Assembly: GCA_019119285.1 (NCBI GenBank)
Contig: DWXJ01000011.1
Span: 1-64,000 of the forward strand
DNA from: Merdimonas faecigallinarum
Lineage (GTDB): Bacteria > Bacillota > Clostridia > Lachnospirales > Lachnospiraceae
Reading direction: 5' to 3'
DNA: 64,000 bases
Shown here piece by piece: positions 8,059 to 15,455 of this stretch. The notes under the pieces are model-generated. The model was not told where the DNA came from and did no database searches. It saw nothing but the letters and a program-made list of their open reading frames with translations. Position numbers and translations under genes: made by a program. Every line of letters begins with the position of its first letter. Position 1 is the stretch's first letter.

Positions 8059-8670
8059 TTACTTCTGAAATATGAGAAACCCACATTCCGTCGGATGATC
8101 TAGCACATAGCCCGTCCGGTAGCGGCGGGCGTACCATGCGATCAGCAGGTCGCCCCCTGCGCCCAGCACATTCAGAAGGCTGAGCCACAGCAGGACATTG
8201 CTTCCAGTCAGAAAAGCCGCCAGGTAAATGCCAAGTCCCAGAAGGGTCCCTGGTAGCAGACAGCCAATCAGATATTTCCCCGGCTCCAGAGGCTCCTTGC
8301 AGTGGCAATACGGAGTCAGGCTCGACCACATCATGCCGATATATATGCTCTTCCATTTTTTCTTTGCTCCCAGGCACCAGCCCACACCATGCAGCACTTC
8401 GTGGATGTAGGCCGTCACCAGAAACAGCGCCAGTACCAGCACATAGTTAAGATCTTTTGTCCAGATCGGTCCCCGGTCCGCCAAAATCCAAAGCAGGATC
8501 AAAATCAGCGCGATAGGAAAAGATGTCACAAACACCATAATATTTGCTTTTGCCACAGAAAACACTTCCGAAGATTCCCGGTATCCTTTTCGCACAAACT
8601 CCGCCTTCTGCTTTTCGTAGTTGTCAATGAGCATCTGCTTCGTTTTGCTCGTTTTTCTTTCCTTCGCCAT
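8059..8670 (-). CDS. DUF3267 family membrane protein, putative metalloprotease
   Basis: A 203-residue integral membrane protein with four or five hydrophobic segments. The motif HEVLHG at the end of the second helix is an HExxH zinc-binding pattern, typical of DUF3267 proteins and suggestive of an intramembrane or membrane-bound peptidase. The start has an AGGAGGGAGATC box. It stands between the T-box terminator and tyrS, 16 bp from tyrS, so it is in the tyrS transcript. Why a putative protease is under T-box control is not clear. Confidence 0.8.
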   Translation of the reverse strand: MAKERKTSKTKQMLIDNYEKQKAEFVRKGYRESSEVFSVAKANIMVFVTSFPIALILILLWILADRGPIWTKDLNYVLVLALFLVTAYIHEVLHGVGWCLGAKKKWKSIYIGMMWSSLTPYCHCKEPLEPGKYLIGCLLPGTLLGLGIYLAAFLTGSNVLLWLSLLNVLGAGGDLLIAWYARRYRTGYVLDHPTECGFLIFQK

Positions 8671-8730
8671 GATCTCCCTCCTTTTTCTTGGAACACTGCG
8701 CCGCCACAGCGTGATCCTCGCAGAGCATTT

Positions 8731-8766
8731 TTTATTTCACAGAAAAACAATTCCCTGTGAAATAAA
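8731..8766. repeat. AT-rich inverted repeat between T-box terminator and DUF3267 gene
   Basis: Perfect 12-bp arms TTTATTTCACAG (8731-8742) and CTGTGAAATAAA (8755-8766) with a 12-base loop. It abuts the U tract of the T-box terminator. It has no T run of its own on either strand; it could be an mRNA-stabilising or processing hairpin. Confidence 0.7.
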
Positions 8767-8794
8767 AAAACCCTTACTGCTTTCACAGTAAGGG
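8764..8794 (-). terminator. T-box intrinsic terminator
   Basis: Hairpin with 8-bp arms (8771-8778 and 8787-8794) followed on the minus strand by seven T (8764-8770). It is the regulated terminator of the T-box and competes with the antiterminator that contains 8804-8822. Confidence 0.9.
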
Positions 8795-9120
8795 CGAATC
8801 TACATTTCCGCGGTACCACCTTGCTTCACCGAAACCTTGCGGCATCGGCCTCATCCGGCTGCTCCCGTATCCAATCCATGCATCTGGTCTTCATATCTGA
8901 TCTCCATACCTGACCCACGTTCACAGCCTGGCACTTTAACGCGTGCCACTCCGTCACAGCCTACTCCCCTCCCCTAATATGGGACGGTGTTCGGTGTGAG
9001 GCTCCAGGACGTATTCATATACGGTTCCTTCGTGCGCCTCTCATCTGCCGGCTGCTTTCTGTACGGGTGTTCCGGATATTACTTGTTCCCTTCCAAGCCT
9101 TTCACATATTTCCTTGTCTG
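8764..9120 (-). promoter_or_regulatory. T-box leader upstream of DUF3267-tyrS
   Basis: The minus strand carries the conserved T-box sequence AAGGTGGTACCGCGGAAAT at 8804-8822. A terminator hairpin (arms CCCTTACT/AGTAAGGG, 8771-8794) with a run of seven U follows. Such leaders sense uncharged tRNA: the UGGU bulge pairs with the tRNA 3' end and the antiterminator forms. A long Stem I region with an AGTA motif precedes it. The base-helix strand near 8983-9000 reads GAACACCG, which could be read as specifier ACC (Thr), while Tyr (UAC) is expected from the downstream gene; I cannot settle the specifier by eye. Confidence 0.92.
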
Positions 9121-9126
9121 ATTGAA

Positions 9127-9155
9127 ATCCTATCCTATTTGGGGATAAATGTCAA
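9127..9155 (-). promoter_or_regulatory. Promoter of the T-box transcript
   Basis: The minus strand reads TTGACA (9150-9155), 17 bp, TAGGAT (9127-9132). Initiation is expected near 9120, which fits the 5' end of the T-box fold. The -35 box nearly touches the palindrome at 9159. Confidence 0.75.
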
Positions 9156-9158
9156 CCC

Positions 9159-9208
9159 CAAAATTGGGGGACGGGGGTTTTCTGGAAAACCCCCGTCCCC
9201 CAATTTTG
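9159..9208. repeat. Palindromic element, family A, copy 2
   Basis: A 50-bp palindrome with 24-bp perfect arms and a 2-base centre. The core GGGGACGGGGG is shared with the other copies; the outer arms CAAAATTG are particular to this copy. It stands between the T-box promoter and a group of DnaA-box-like sequences. Confidence 0.9.
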
Positions 9209-9219
9209 TTAAAGCCGGC

Positions 9220-9252
9220 TTTTCCACATCTTATCCACATAAGTTATCCACA
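9220..9252 (+). other. Cluster of three DnaA-box-like sequences
   Basis: Two exact copies of the consensus DnaA box TTATCCACA (9231-9239 and 9244-9252) and one with a single mismatch, TTTTCCACA (9220-9228), all in one orientation with starts 11 and 13 bp apart. The cluster lies in the gap between two family A palindromes. No dnaA or dnaN is nearby, so it is not an obvious oriC. Confidence 0.65.
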
Positions 9253-9267
9253 TTTCGGGGAATAATG

Positions 9268-9333
9268 GCCCATATCATCCAAAGGGGACGGGGGTTTTTC
9301 AGAAATCCCCCGTCCCCTTTGGATGATATGGGC
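9268..9333. repeat. Palindromic element, family A, copy 3, with extended arms
   Basis: A 66-bp palindrome, the longest copy, with 27-bp perfect outer arms (9268-9294 and 9307-9333) around a 12-base centre with one mismatched base on each side. Unlike the other copies, about 16 bp of each arm beyond the G-rich core match the last codons of the DUF5714 gene. The same gene sequence therefore occurs in inverted form past the stop codon, which lies in the loop (9299-9301). Confidence 0.9.
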
Positions 9334-10015
9334 ATCTGATTTTCAGACACTGCTGGTTTTCCACATAGAATCCACATTCTATGTGTTCCGGCAGTTCCAT
9401 TTCTATGCCCATTTTTTCTTTTGTCATCTGTACTGCTTCTTTGACCGCAGTGAACGTATCCCGTTTGCAGCATCTTGGCCCGCCGATCTCGCCAATAGCC
9501 TGCAGCGCCCTGGCGGTCATGCAGTTGGACAGCCCCCAGGATTTTCCGCTCAGCGGCGTGGCTTTGGTGATGATACTCATGTATATGCCGGTGCTGATGC
9601 CTGCGCCGCAGCATCCCCAGAATCCGCACACGCCGCCTGGCACCTGACTGCCCCGCTCTTTCATTTCCTGCAACGCGGCCGGAAGATCCAGCCTGCCGCC
9701 GCAGTTATGATAAGCGGCCAGAAGCGCCGCTCCGGCCATGACATGATGCTCCGGACCGTGCATGTATATATACGGGTCTTCCATGATCTTCTGCATGATC
9801 TCTATGGGATTTTTCGATGCGGTAACGCCGCACTCCCGCATAATGGCTTCGATTCCTTTTTCCGCATGGCAGGAATCGCAGACATAGTGCCCTTCTTTGC
9901 AGGATGCGTGGCTCATTTCCTTTTTACCGCAAAAAACGCATGTCATTTCTTTTGCTTCCTGGTAATACGTCAGTTCTGCCCCGCATACCAGACAGGCTCC
10001 TTCTCCTCGCCACAT
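9299..10015 (-). CDS. DUF5714 family cysteine-rich protein
   Basis: A 238-residue cytoplasmic protein, very rich in Cys. The N-terminus holds paired CxxC motifs (CLVCG, CVFCGK, CDSC) like a rubredoxin or zinc-ribbon domain. The main domain has HHVMAGAALLAAYHNCGG, CGFWGCCGAGISTGIYMSI and GGPRCCKRDT, all characteristic of DUF5714, sometimes annotated next to methyltransferases. A bound metal or iron-sulfur centre is plausible but unproven. Its last residues, KGTGDF and stop, are encoded by the family A palindrome, so the C-terminus is probably changed from the ancestral form. Confidence 0.78.
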   Translation of the reverse strand: MWRGEGACLVCGAELTYYQEAKEMTCVFCGKKEMSHASCKEGHYVCDSCHAEKGIEAIMRECGVTASKNPIEIMQKIMEDPYIYMHGPEHHVMAGAALLAAYHNCGGRLDLPAALQEMKERGSQVPGGVCGFWGCCGAGISTGIYMSIITKATPLSGKSWGLSNCMTARALQAIGEIGGPRCCKRDTFTAVKEAVQMTKEKMGIEMELPEHIECGFYVENQQCLKIRCPYHPKGTGDF

Positions 10016-10051
10016 AAGAATGGCCTCCTTTTTGGTTTTGCATGTCCGGGT

Positions 10052-11230
10052 CTAGCGGATGACCCTTCCGTCTTTGATCACGCTCTTGAGTTCCAGTTCT
10101 TCATCAAGAAGCACGATATCTGCTTTTTTCCCTTCTGCAAGGGAACCTCTTTCTGCTTCCACTCCCAGGCTCTTTGCCGGATTGATGGAAGCGCAGGCCA
10201 CTGCCGTCTCCAGCGGGATCCCCATTTTCTTCACAGCCGTGCGCATACAGTCCATCAGGTTCGTGGCCGATCCTGCCAGCGCTCCGTCGCTTACCAGCAC
10301 CGCCCTGTTTCCTTTCACATCCACATCCAGGCCTCCCAGCGTATATCTGCCATCCGGCATACCGGTGGCGCGCATGCTGTCACTGATCAGGATCATCCGG
10401 TCCGCCCCCAGCATCTGGAAGGTTCCTCTTACCACCGCCGGATGGATATGCACGCCGTCGCAGATCAGTTCCGCCATAACAGAAGGACTGTCCGCCACAG
10501 CTCCCACCACGCCGGGCGCCCGATGGGTAAATGCAGGCATGGCGTTATAGAGATGCACTGCATGACTCGCTCCGGCGTCAAAAGCCTCCTTTGCGCGGTC
10601 ATACGCCGCATTGGTATGTGCAAGGGAAATGTGTACCTGATCCTTCATTTCCTCTATAAATGCAATGGCATTTTCGCTTTCTTCCGGCGCGATCCCGATA
10701 AACTTCACCAGACCTTTTGACGCCTCCAGAAAACGGCGGGCTACTTCCACATCGCAGGGCAGGATATTTCTCTCATCCTGGGCTCCTTTTTTCACCTTGC
10801 TGATAAAAGGCCCCTCCATGTTGACGCCTACCAGATCCGCTCCCGCGCCCGCTTCTTCTTTCCCGGCCTCTTCCCGGTACTCTGCCGCTGTCCGCAGGAT
10901 CGCCTCCAGTTCTTCCACCGGAAGCGTCATGGTGGCCGGCGCAATGGCCGTCACACCGACAGAAGCCTCATACTCGGCAATTCTTCGGATCGCATCTTTT
11001 GTTCCGTCGCAGAAATCATCTCCCATACATCCATGGAAATGCAGATCGATCAGGCCGGGGATCGCATAAGCGCCCTGGCAGTCGATCACTTCTTCTCCCG
11101 GAAGAGCCAGAAATCCTTCGCTTCTCATTTTCCCGGCACGTACTTCTTCAATGCGGCCGTCCCGGACCCGGATCTCTCCCTCTTCAAATATCTGGTTTTC
11201 CAAAAATACCTTTGCGTTCTTAATGATCAT
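10052..11230 (-). CDS. nagA: N-acetylglucosamine-6-phosphate deacetylase
   Basis: Amidohydrolase that deacetylates GlcNAc-6-P to GlcN-6-P in amino-sugar and cell-wall recycling. The 392-residue product starts at MIIKNAKVF (ATG at 11230); an upstream in-frame extension lies inside lgt and is not used. The metal-binding motif LIDLHFHG, the HLYNAMPAFTHRAPG substrate loop and catalytic-Asp block ILISDSMRATGMPDG are present. Its start overlaps the lgt stop by 11 bp, implying translational coupling. nagB is not in the window. Confidence 0.95.
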   Translation of the reverse strand: MIIKNAKVFLENQIFEEGEIRVRDGRIEEVRAGKMRSEGFLALPGEEVIDCQGAYAIPGLIDLHFHGCMGDDFCDGTKDAIRRIAEYEASVGVTAIAPATMTLPVEELEAILRTAAEYREEAGKEEAGAGADLVGVNMEGPFISKVKKGAQDERNILPCDVEVARRFLEASKGLVKFIGIAPEESENAIAFIEEMKDQVHISLAHTNAAYDRAKEAFDAGASHAVHLYNAMPAFTHRAPGVVGAVADSPSVMAELICDGVHIHPAVVRGTFQMLGADRMILISDSMRATGMPDGRYTLGGLDVDVKGNRAVLVSDGALAGSATNLMDCMRTAVKKMGIPLETAVACASINPAKSLGVEAERGSLAEGKKADIVLLDEELELKSVIKDGRVIR

Positions 11231-12080
11231 GTTTTTGTCTCCTTCTTCCCCAAATGATCCACAACACCGATACGATGACCAGCACGCCTGCCAGCAGCTG
11301 GGACACCGGGATCGCAGTCCCCGGGAGCAGAAGCTGATCGGTCCTGAGGGATTCGATCCAGAACCTTCCCGCCCCATATCCGGCAAGATAGATCAAAAAA
11401 ACTTCTCCATTAAATTTCTTGTGTCTGGTATAAACAAGCAGCAGGATCAGCACCAGCAGGCACCAGACTGATTCGTATAAAAATGTGGGGGACACCTGGA
11501 TGCAGGATACCCCGTCGATCGTTTCCATGTGTTCCCGCATTTTCTCTGTCACATCCCCGCTCCGGACCGCATCCAGCGGAAGCCGCATGGCAAAGAGGCC
11601 ATCTGTATACTCGCCAAAAGCCTCCCTGTTAAAAAAATTGCCCCATCTGCCGATCATCTGGCCTGTGATCAGTCCGCAGCCACCGGTATCCAGCATCAGG
11701 CCCACCGGAATCTTTTTCACATGAGCCACCACAAATACGGTGATTACCGCCGCGATCACCCCGCCGTAGATAGCCAGTCCGCCGTGCCGGGTATTAAAGA
11801 TTTCCAGCAGGTTATCTTTATACATGTCCCAGCTGAAGATGACAAAATAAATGCGGGCGCCGATCACGCCGAAAATGATGCCGAAAATCGCCAGATCCAC
11901 GTAATCATCCTGCTTCTGTCCGGTCCGTTTCGCCACCTGCGTGGCAACGAAAATACCGGCCAGCATGCCGATGGCAATGGTAATCCCATAATATGCGATG
12001 TCAATTCCAAATAAAGTAATGGTTTTTCCCACATTTTCCAGGTGGATGCCCAGATGCGGGAAATCAATAAATGTATGCAT
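11220..12080 (-). CDS. lgt: Prolipoprotein diacylglyceryl transferase
   Basis: Membrane enzyme that transfers diacylglycerol from phosphatidylglycerol to the lipobox Cys of prelipoproteins. The 286-residue protein has seven hydrophobic segments. The Lgt signature GRWGNFFNREAFG sits near residue 145, the conserved RHGGLAIYGG near 97, and the closing block YGAGRFWIESLRTDQL is typical. The start (ATG at 12080) is 39 bp from ychF. It overlaps nagA. Confidence 0.96.
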   Translation of the reverse strand: MHTFIDFPHLGIHLENVGKTITLFGIDIAYYGITIAIGMLAGIFVATQVAKRTGQKQDDYVDLAIFGIIFGVIGARIYFVIFSWDMYKDNLLEIFNTRHGGLAIYGGVIAAVITVFVVAHVKKIPVGLMLDTGGCGLITGQMIGRWGNFFNREAFGEYTDGLFAMRLPLDAVRSGDVTEKMREHMETIDGVSCIQVSPTFLYESVWCLLVLILLLVYTRHKKFNGEVFLIYLAGYGAGRFWIESLRTDQLLLPGTAIPVSQLLAGVLVIVSVLWIIWGRRRQKHDH

Positions 12081-12119
12081 GGTCAGTTGCTCCCGTCCTC
12101 TTTGTCAGCCGGACAATGC

Positions 12120-13220
12120 TTACACATTGAACCGGAACAGCATGATATCGCCGTCCTTTACCACATAATCCTTTCCTTCCAGGCGGATCAGGCCCTTTTC
12201 CTTTGCCGCATTATGGCTTCCGCAGGCGATCAGATCATCATAGGAAACCACCTCGGCACGGATAAAGCCCCGCTCGAAATCACTGTGGATTTTTCCGGCC
12301 GCCTGAGGCGCTTTGGTCCCCTTGGTGATCGTCCAGGCGCGCACTTCCGGCTCTCCCGCCGTCAGATAACTGATCAGTCCCAGGATCCGGTAACTTGCCT
12401 TGATCAGCTTCTCAAGGCCAGACTCAGATAATCCCAGGTCTTCCAGAAACATCTTCTTTTCATCCTCATCCAGCTCGGCGATCTCCTGCTCGATCTGAGC
12501 GCAGACCACAAATACCTCGCTCTGCTCCCCGGCCGCGTACTCACGCACAGCCTGCACTCCCGGATTGGAAGCCCCGTCGTCCGCCAGATCATCTTCTGCC
12601 ACATTGGCAGCATAGATCACTGGTTTATAGGTCAGAAGATTGTAGCTTTTCAGCCATTCTTCCTCTTCTTCATCCTCAGTTCCCTCAAATGTTTTTGCCA
12701 TCCTGCTCTCTTCCAGATGTGCCTTGATCTTCTCCAGAAGCTTTAACTCCTTGGCCGCCGTCTTATCGTTTCTTGCCACCTTGGTGGTCTTGGCGATCCG
12801 GCGCTCCAGGATCTCCAGATCCGAGAAAATCAGTTCCAGATTGATGGTCTCGATATCCCGCAGCGGATTGATGCTGCCGTCCACATGGACAATATTACTG
12901 TCCTCAAAACAACGGACCACATGGACGATAGCGTCCACCTCACGGATGTTGGCCAGGAACTGGTTGCCCAGTCCCTCTCCTTTGGAAGCGCCCTTTACCA
13001 GTCCGGCAATATCTACAAATTCAATGGCTGCCGGGATGATCTTCTTGGTGTGATACATCTCGCCCAGCACATTCAGCCGCTCATCCGGCACGGTTACCAC
13101 ACCCACGTTAGGGTCGATGGTACAGAACGGATAATTGGCTGACTCCGCGCCAGCCTTTGTCAGTGAGTTAAATAATGTACTTTTTCCTACGTTGGGAAGT
13201 CCCACAATTCCTAATTTCAT
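12120..13220 (-). CDS. ychF: Redox-regulated ATPase YchF
   Basis: Obg-family P-loop protein (366 residues) that prefers ATP and associates with ribosomes. The G1 motif GLPNVGKST, the switch region DIAGLVKGASKGEGLGNQFL, NVAEDD in the nucleotide-specificity region, and a C-terminal TGS domain (AWTITKGTKAPQAAGKIH) are all present. Full length for the family. It is followed by lgt and preceded by thiN at 31 bp. Confidence 0.97.
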   Translation of the reverse strand: MKLGIVGLPNVGKSTLFNSLTKAGAESANYPFCTIDPNVGVVTVPDERLNVLGEMYHTKKIIPAAIEFVDIAGLVKGASKGEGLGNQFLANIREVDAIVHVVRCFEDSNIVHVDGSINPLRDIETINLELIFSDLEILERRIAKTTKVARNDKTAAKELKLLEKIKAHLEESRMAKTFEGTEDEEEEEWLKSYNLLTYKPVIYAANVAEDDLADDGASNPGVQAVREYAAGEQSEVFVVCAQIEQEIAELDEDEKKMFLEDLGLSESGLEKLIKASYRILGLISYLTAGEPEVRAWTITKGTKAPQAAGKIHSDFERGFIRAEVVSYDDLIACGSHNAAKEKGLIRLEGKDYVVKDGDIMLFRFNV

Positions 13221-13251
13221 GTATCAATTTCTCTCCTCTGTCAATGATTCT

Positions 13252-13917
13252 TTAGTCTTCTTTATCCCTGGTCTCCATCAGGATCACGATCCCCGCTGAA
13301 AACGTGATCACCACCTCGTCTCCGGCAATCTCGTTGCTGACGCACAGGCTGTCATACGGTGTCAGCACATGGTTCTCCAGCGGATATTTCGCGCCTTCCA
13401 TATTGAATCCAAAGACCTCTTCTCCCAGTGGAAATACGGAGAAATACGGGCCGTATGCCTCTGTCTTTTTCAGATGTGTCTCTCCTTCTCCAATGAGGGT
13501 GATCCGGTTCTGGCTGTCCAGGATCTCTGCGTGAACCCCGGCTTTAAAAGGAATAGTCAGGCACTGGACATTGGCCCACAGATGGTCGATCCGTCCCCCG
13601 GTGGCTCCCAGGATCACCAGATCCGTGCCGCCCAGAGTCATGGCCAGACGGATGGCGATCTCTGTGTCAGACGCATCCTTTACCGGATTAAACTCCCGGA
13701 TCCCCACATGCGTCTCATTACGGTAGTAATCTACGATCTCCTGCTTTACACTGTCAAAATCCCCCACAATATAATCCGGCATGATCTGATGATTGTAGAG
13801 AAATTCCACGCCCTTATCCACACCGATGACATACCCTTCCTCCTGGCCTTCCAGAAGAGGAAGACAGACTTTTTCTTCCAGCTTTCCGCCGGATACGATC
13901 ACAATTCTCTTACTCAT
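13252..13917 (-). CDS. thiN: Thiamine diphosphokinase
   Basis: Transfers pyrophosphate from ATP to thiamine to give TPP, the last step of thiamine use. The 221-residue product has the family motifs GVDKGVEFLYNHQIMPDYIV, VGDFDSV and GATGGRIDHLWANV. It overlaps the rpe stop by 8 bp (13910-13917) and ends the rsgA-rpe-thiN series, an order common in Firmicutes. It is separate from the thiSFGE genes at 51-53 kb. Confidence 0.94.
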   Translation of the reverse strand: MSKRIVIVSGGKLEEKVCLPLLEGQEEGYVIGVDKGVEFLYNHQIMPDYIVGDFDSVKQEIVDYYRNETHVGIREFNPVKDASDTEIAIRLAMTLGGTDLVILGATGGRIDHLWANVQCLTIPFKAGVHAEILDSQNRITLIGEGETHLKKTEAYGPYFSVFPLGEEVFGFNMEGAKYPLENHVLTPYDSLCVSNEIAGDEVVITFSAGIVILMETRDKED

Positions 13918-14572
13918 AACTTTTCATAATCTCCATATATCCTCTGGTATTCTCCCCTGCATCCCCTTTAAATACTCCGGAGCCGATGACAATGACATTG
14001 GCTCCCGCGTCCAGCACTTCCCGGATGTTGGACATCCCGATGCCGCCGTCTACCTGAATATCCAGATCAAGACCCCTTTCTTCTGCCATCTTTCTGGTCT
14101 TACGGATCTTCTCCAGAGATTCCGGTATGAATGACTGGCCTCCAAAGCCCGGATGCACGCTCATGATCAGCGCCATGTCAATCTCCTCCAGGTATGGCGC
14201 CAGTTCCTCCACATCTGTCTCCGGACAGATGGACAGTCCGCAGCGCAGCCCGGCGCCCCGGATCTTCCCAAGCGTTGCGTGTACGTCTTCACAGGCCTCC
14301 AGATGCACGGTAATGATATCCGCCCCTGCCTTCTTAAAATCTTCCACATACCGGATGGGCTCGCGGATCATCAGATGCACATCCATCACCTGCTCTGTTG
14401 CGCCGTGAATGGACGCCAGCACCGGGATCCCAAAAGAAATGTTGGGAACAAACATGCCGTCCATCACATCAAAATGCAGATACTTTGCTCCCCCTTCTTC
14501 TGTCTTCTTCATTTCCTTTCCCAGTTCCTTAAAATCTGCGGAAAGGATGGATGGAGCCAGTATATATTCCAT
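13910..14572 (-). CDS. rpe: Ribulose-phosphate 3-epimerase
   Basis: Interconverts ribulose-5-P and xylulose-5-P in the pentose phosphate pathway. The 220-residue TIM-barrel shows APSILSADF at the N-terminus, the metal ligands in HFDVMDGMFVPN and VDVHLMI, the SVHPGFGGQSFIP loop and the DGGI phosphate-binding block. One base separates it from rsgA, and it overlaps thiN, so the three are translated as one unit. Xylulokinase at 39 kb would feed the same pool. Confidence 0.96.
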   Translation of the reverse strand: MEYILAPSILSADFKELGKEMKKTEEGGAKYLHFDVMDGMFVPNISFGIPVLASIHGATEQVMDVHLMIREPIRYVEDFKKAGADIITVHLEACEDVHATLGKIRGAGLRCGLSICPETDVEELAPYLEEIDMALIMSVHPGFGGQSFIPESLEKIRKTRKMAEERGLDLDIQVDGGIGMSNIREVLDAGANVIVIGSGVFKGDAGENTRGYMEIMKSYE

Positions 14573-14573
14573 G

Positions 14574-15452
14574 CTAATACCTCCTTTGTCCCTTTAATTC
14601 CTCGTAAAAAGCTACATAGTTCTGATATCTGGAAGGATGGATCTTTCCTTCTTCTGCCGCCTGCTTCACTGCGCAGTCCGGCTCATGGATATGATCACAT
14701 CCCTGGAACCTGCATCTTCCCTCGTAAGGGGCAAATTCCGGAAAATAATATTTCAATTCCTCTTTTTCTATATCTGTAACGTATAAAGAACTGAATCCAG
14801 GTGTATCCATAATGTAAGAATGGTCTCCCAGGGAAAATAATTCCGCATGCCGGGTGGTATGCCTTCCCCTCTCGATCTTCTTACTGATCGCCCCGGTCTC
14901 CATGTTGGCCTCCGGCGTCAGCCGGTTGATCAGAGAGGATTTCCCCACGCCGGACGGGCCTGCGATCACGGTTGTCTTCCCCTCCAGAAGTTTCCGGATC
15001 CCGGCGATATTCTTTTCTTCCCGGGCGCTGGAAAACACCAGCCTGCACCCGCAGTCCCGGTATATTTCCTGCAGATTTTGGATCTGTTCCTCTGTTCCAA
15101 GATCCTCTTTGTTAAAACAGAGAACCACCGGGATCTCTGCCTTTTCCATCATAACCAGGAACCGGTCCAGAAGATGAAAATGAGGATCCGGCTTTGCCAC
15201 CGCAAATACGACCAGAGCCTGATCCACATTAGCTGCCGCCGGGCGGATCAGTTCGTTCTTTCTCGGAAGGATCTTCGTAATATTCCCCTCCCTGTCTTTT
15301 TCATCCAGAACCTCGATCTCTACATTGTCGCCCACCAGAGGTTTCACCTTCTCCCGGCGGAACGCGCCCTTGGCTTTACACTCATAAACACCGGATTCTA
15401 CTACGTCAACGTAGTAGAATCCGGCAATCCCTTTTATTATCTTTCCATTCAT
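14574..15452 (-). CDS. rsgA: Ribosome small-subunit maturation GTPase RsgA
   Basis: Circularly permuted GTPase that helps mature the 30S subunit. In the 292-residue protein an N-terminal OB fold is followed by the G4 motif FNKEDL, then G1 GPSGVGKSSL and G3 DTPGFSS, the permuted order of the family. A C-terminal zinc knuckle (CRFQGCDHIHEPDC) completes it. Codons near the start form a 34-bp inverted repeat (15391-15424) with 16-bp arms. The kinase gene ends 3 bp upstream. Confidence 0.96.
   Translation of the reverse strand: MNGKIIKGIAGFYYVDVVESGVYECKAKGAFRREKVKPLVGDNVEIEVLDEKDREGNITKILPRKNELIRPAAANVDQALVVFAVAKPDPHFHLLDRFLVMMEKAEIPVVLCFNKEDLGTEEQIQNLQEIYRDCGCRLVFSSAREEKNIAGIRKLLEGKTTVIAGPSGVGKSSLINRLTPEANMETGAISKKIERGRHTTRHAELFSLGDHSYIMDTPGFSSLYVTDIEKEELKYYFPEFAPYEGRCRFQGCDHIHEPDCAVKQAAEEGKIHPSRYQNYVAFYEELKGQRRY
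15391..15424. repeat. Inverted repeat inside the rsgA coding start
   Basis: Perfect 16-bp arms CCGGATTCTACTACGT and ACGTAGTAGAATCCGG with a 2-base centre, in codons for the conserved segment GFYYVDVVES. In mRNA this would be a very stable hairpin about 30 bp after the start codon. Confidence 0.85.
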
Positions 15453-15455
15453 CGA

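Noticed and set aside
9016..9035. GAATAC in the T-box leader as the Tyr specifier
   Set aside because: It falls in a small apical hairpin (CGTAT/ATACG) and not on the 3' strand of the specifier loop; kept only as an open question.
9159..9333. Chromosomal origin at the DnaA-box cluster
   Set aside because: No dnaA, dnaN or AT-rich unwinding region beside it; gene content is unrelated to oriC surroundings.
10016..10051. Separate promoter between nagA and DUF5714
   Set aside because: Only 36 bp with an RBS; no convincing -35/-10 pair.
9323..10720. A 465-codon plus-strand frame across DUF5714 and nagA
   Set aside because: Shadow of two well supported minus-strand genes; low-complexity His/Cys/Phe-rich product without motifs.
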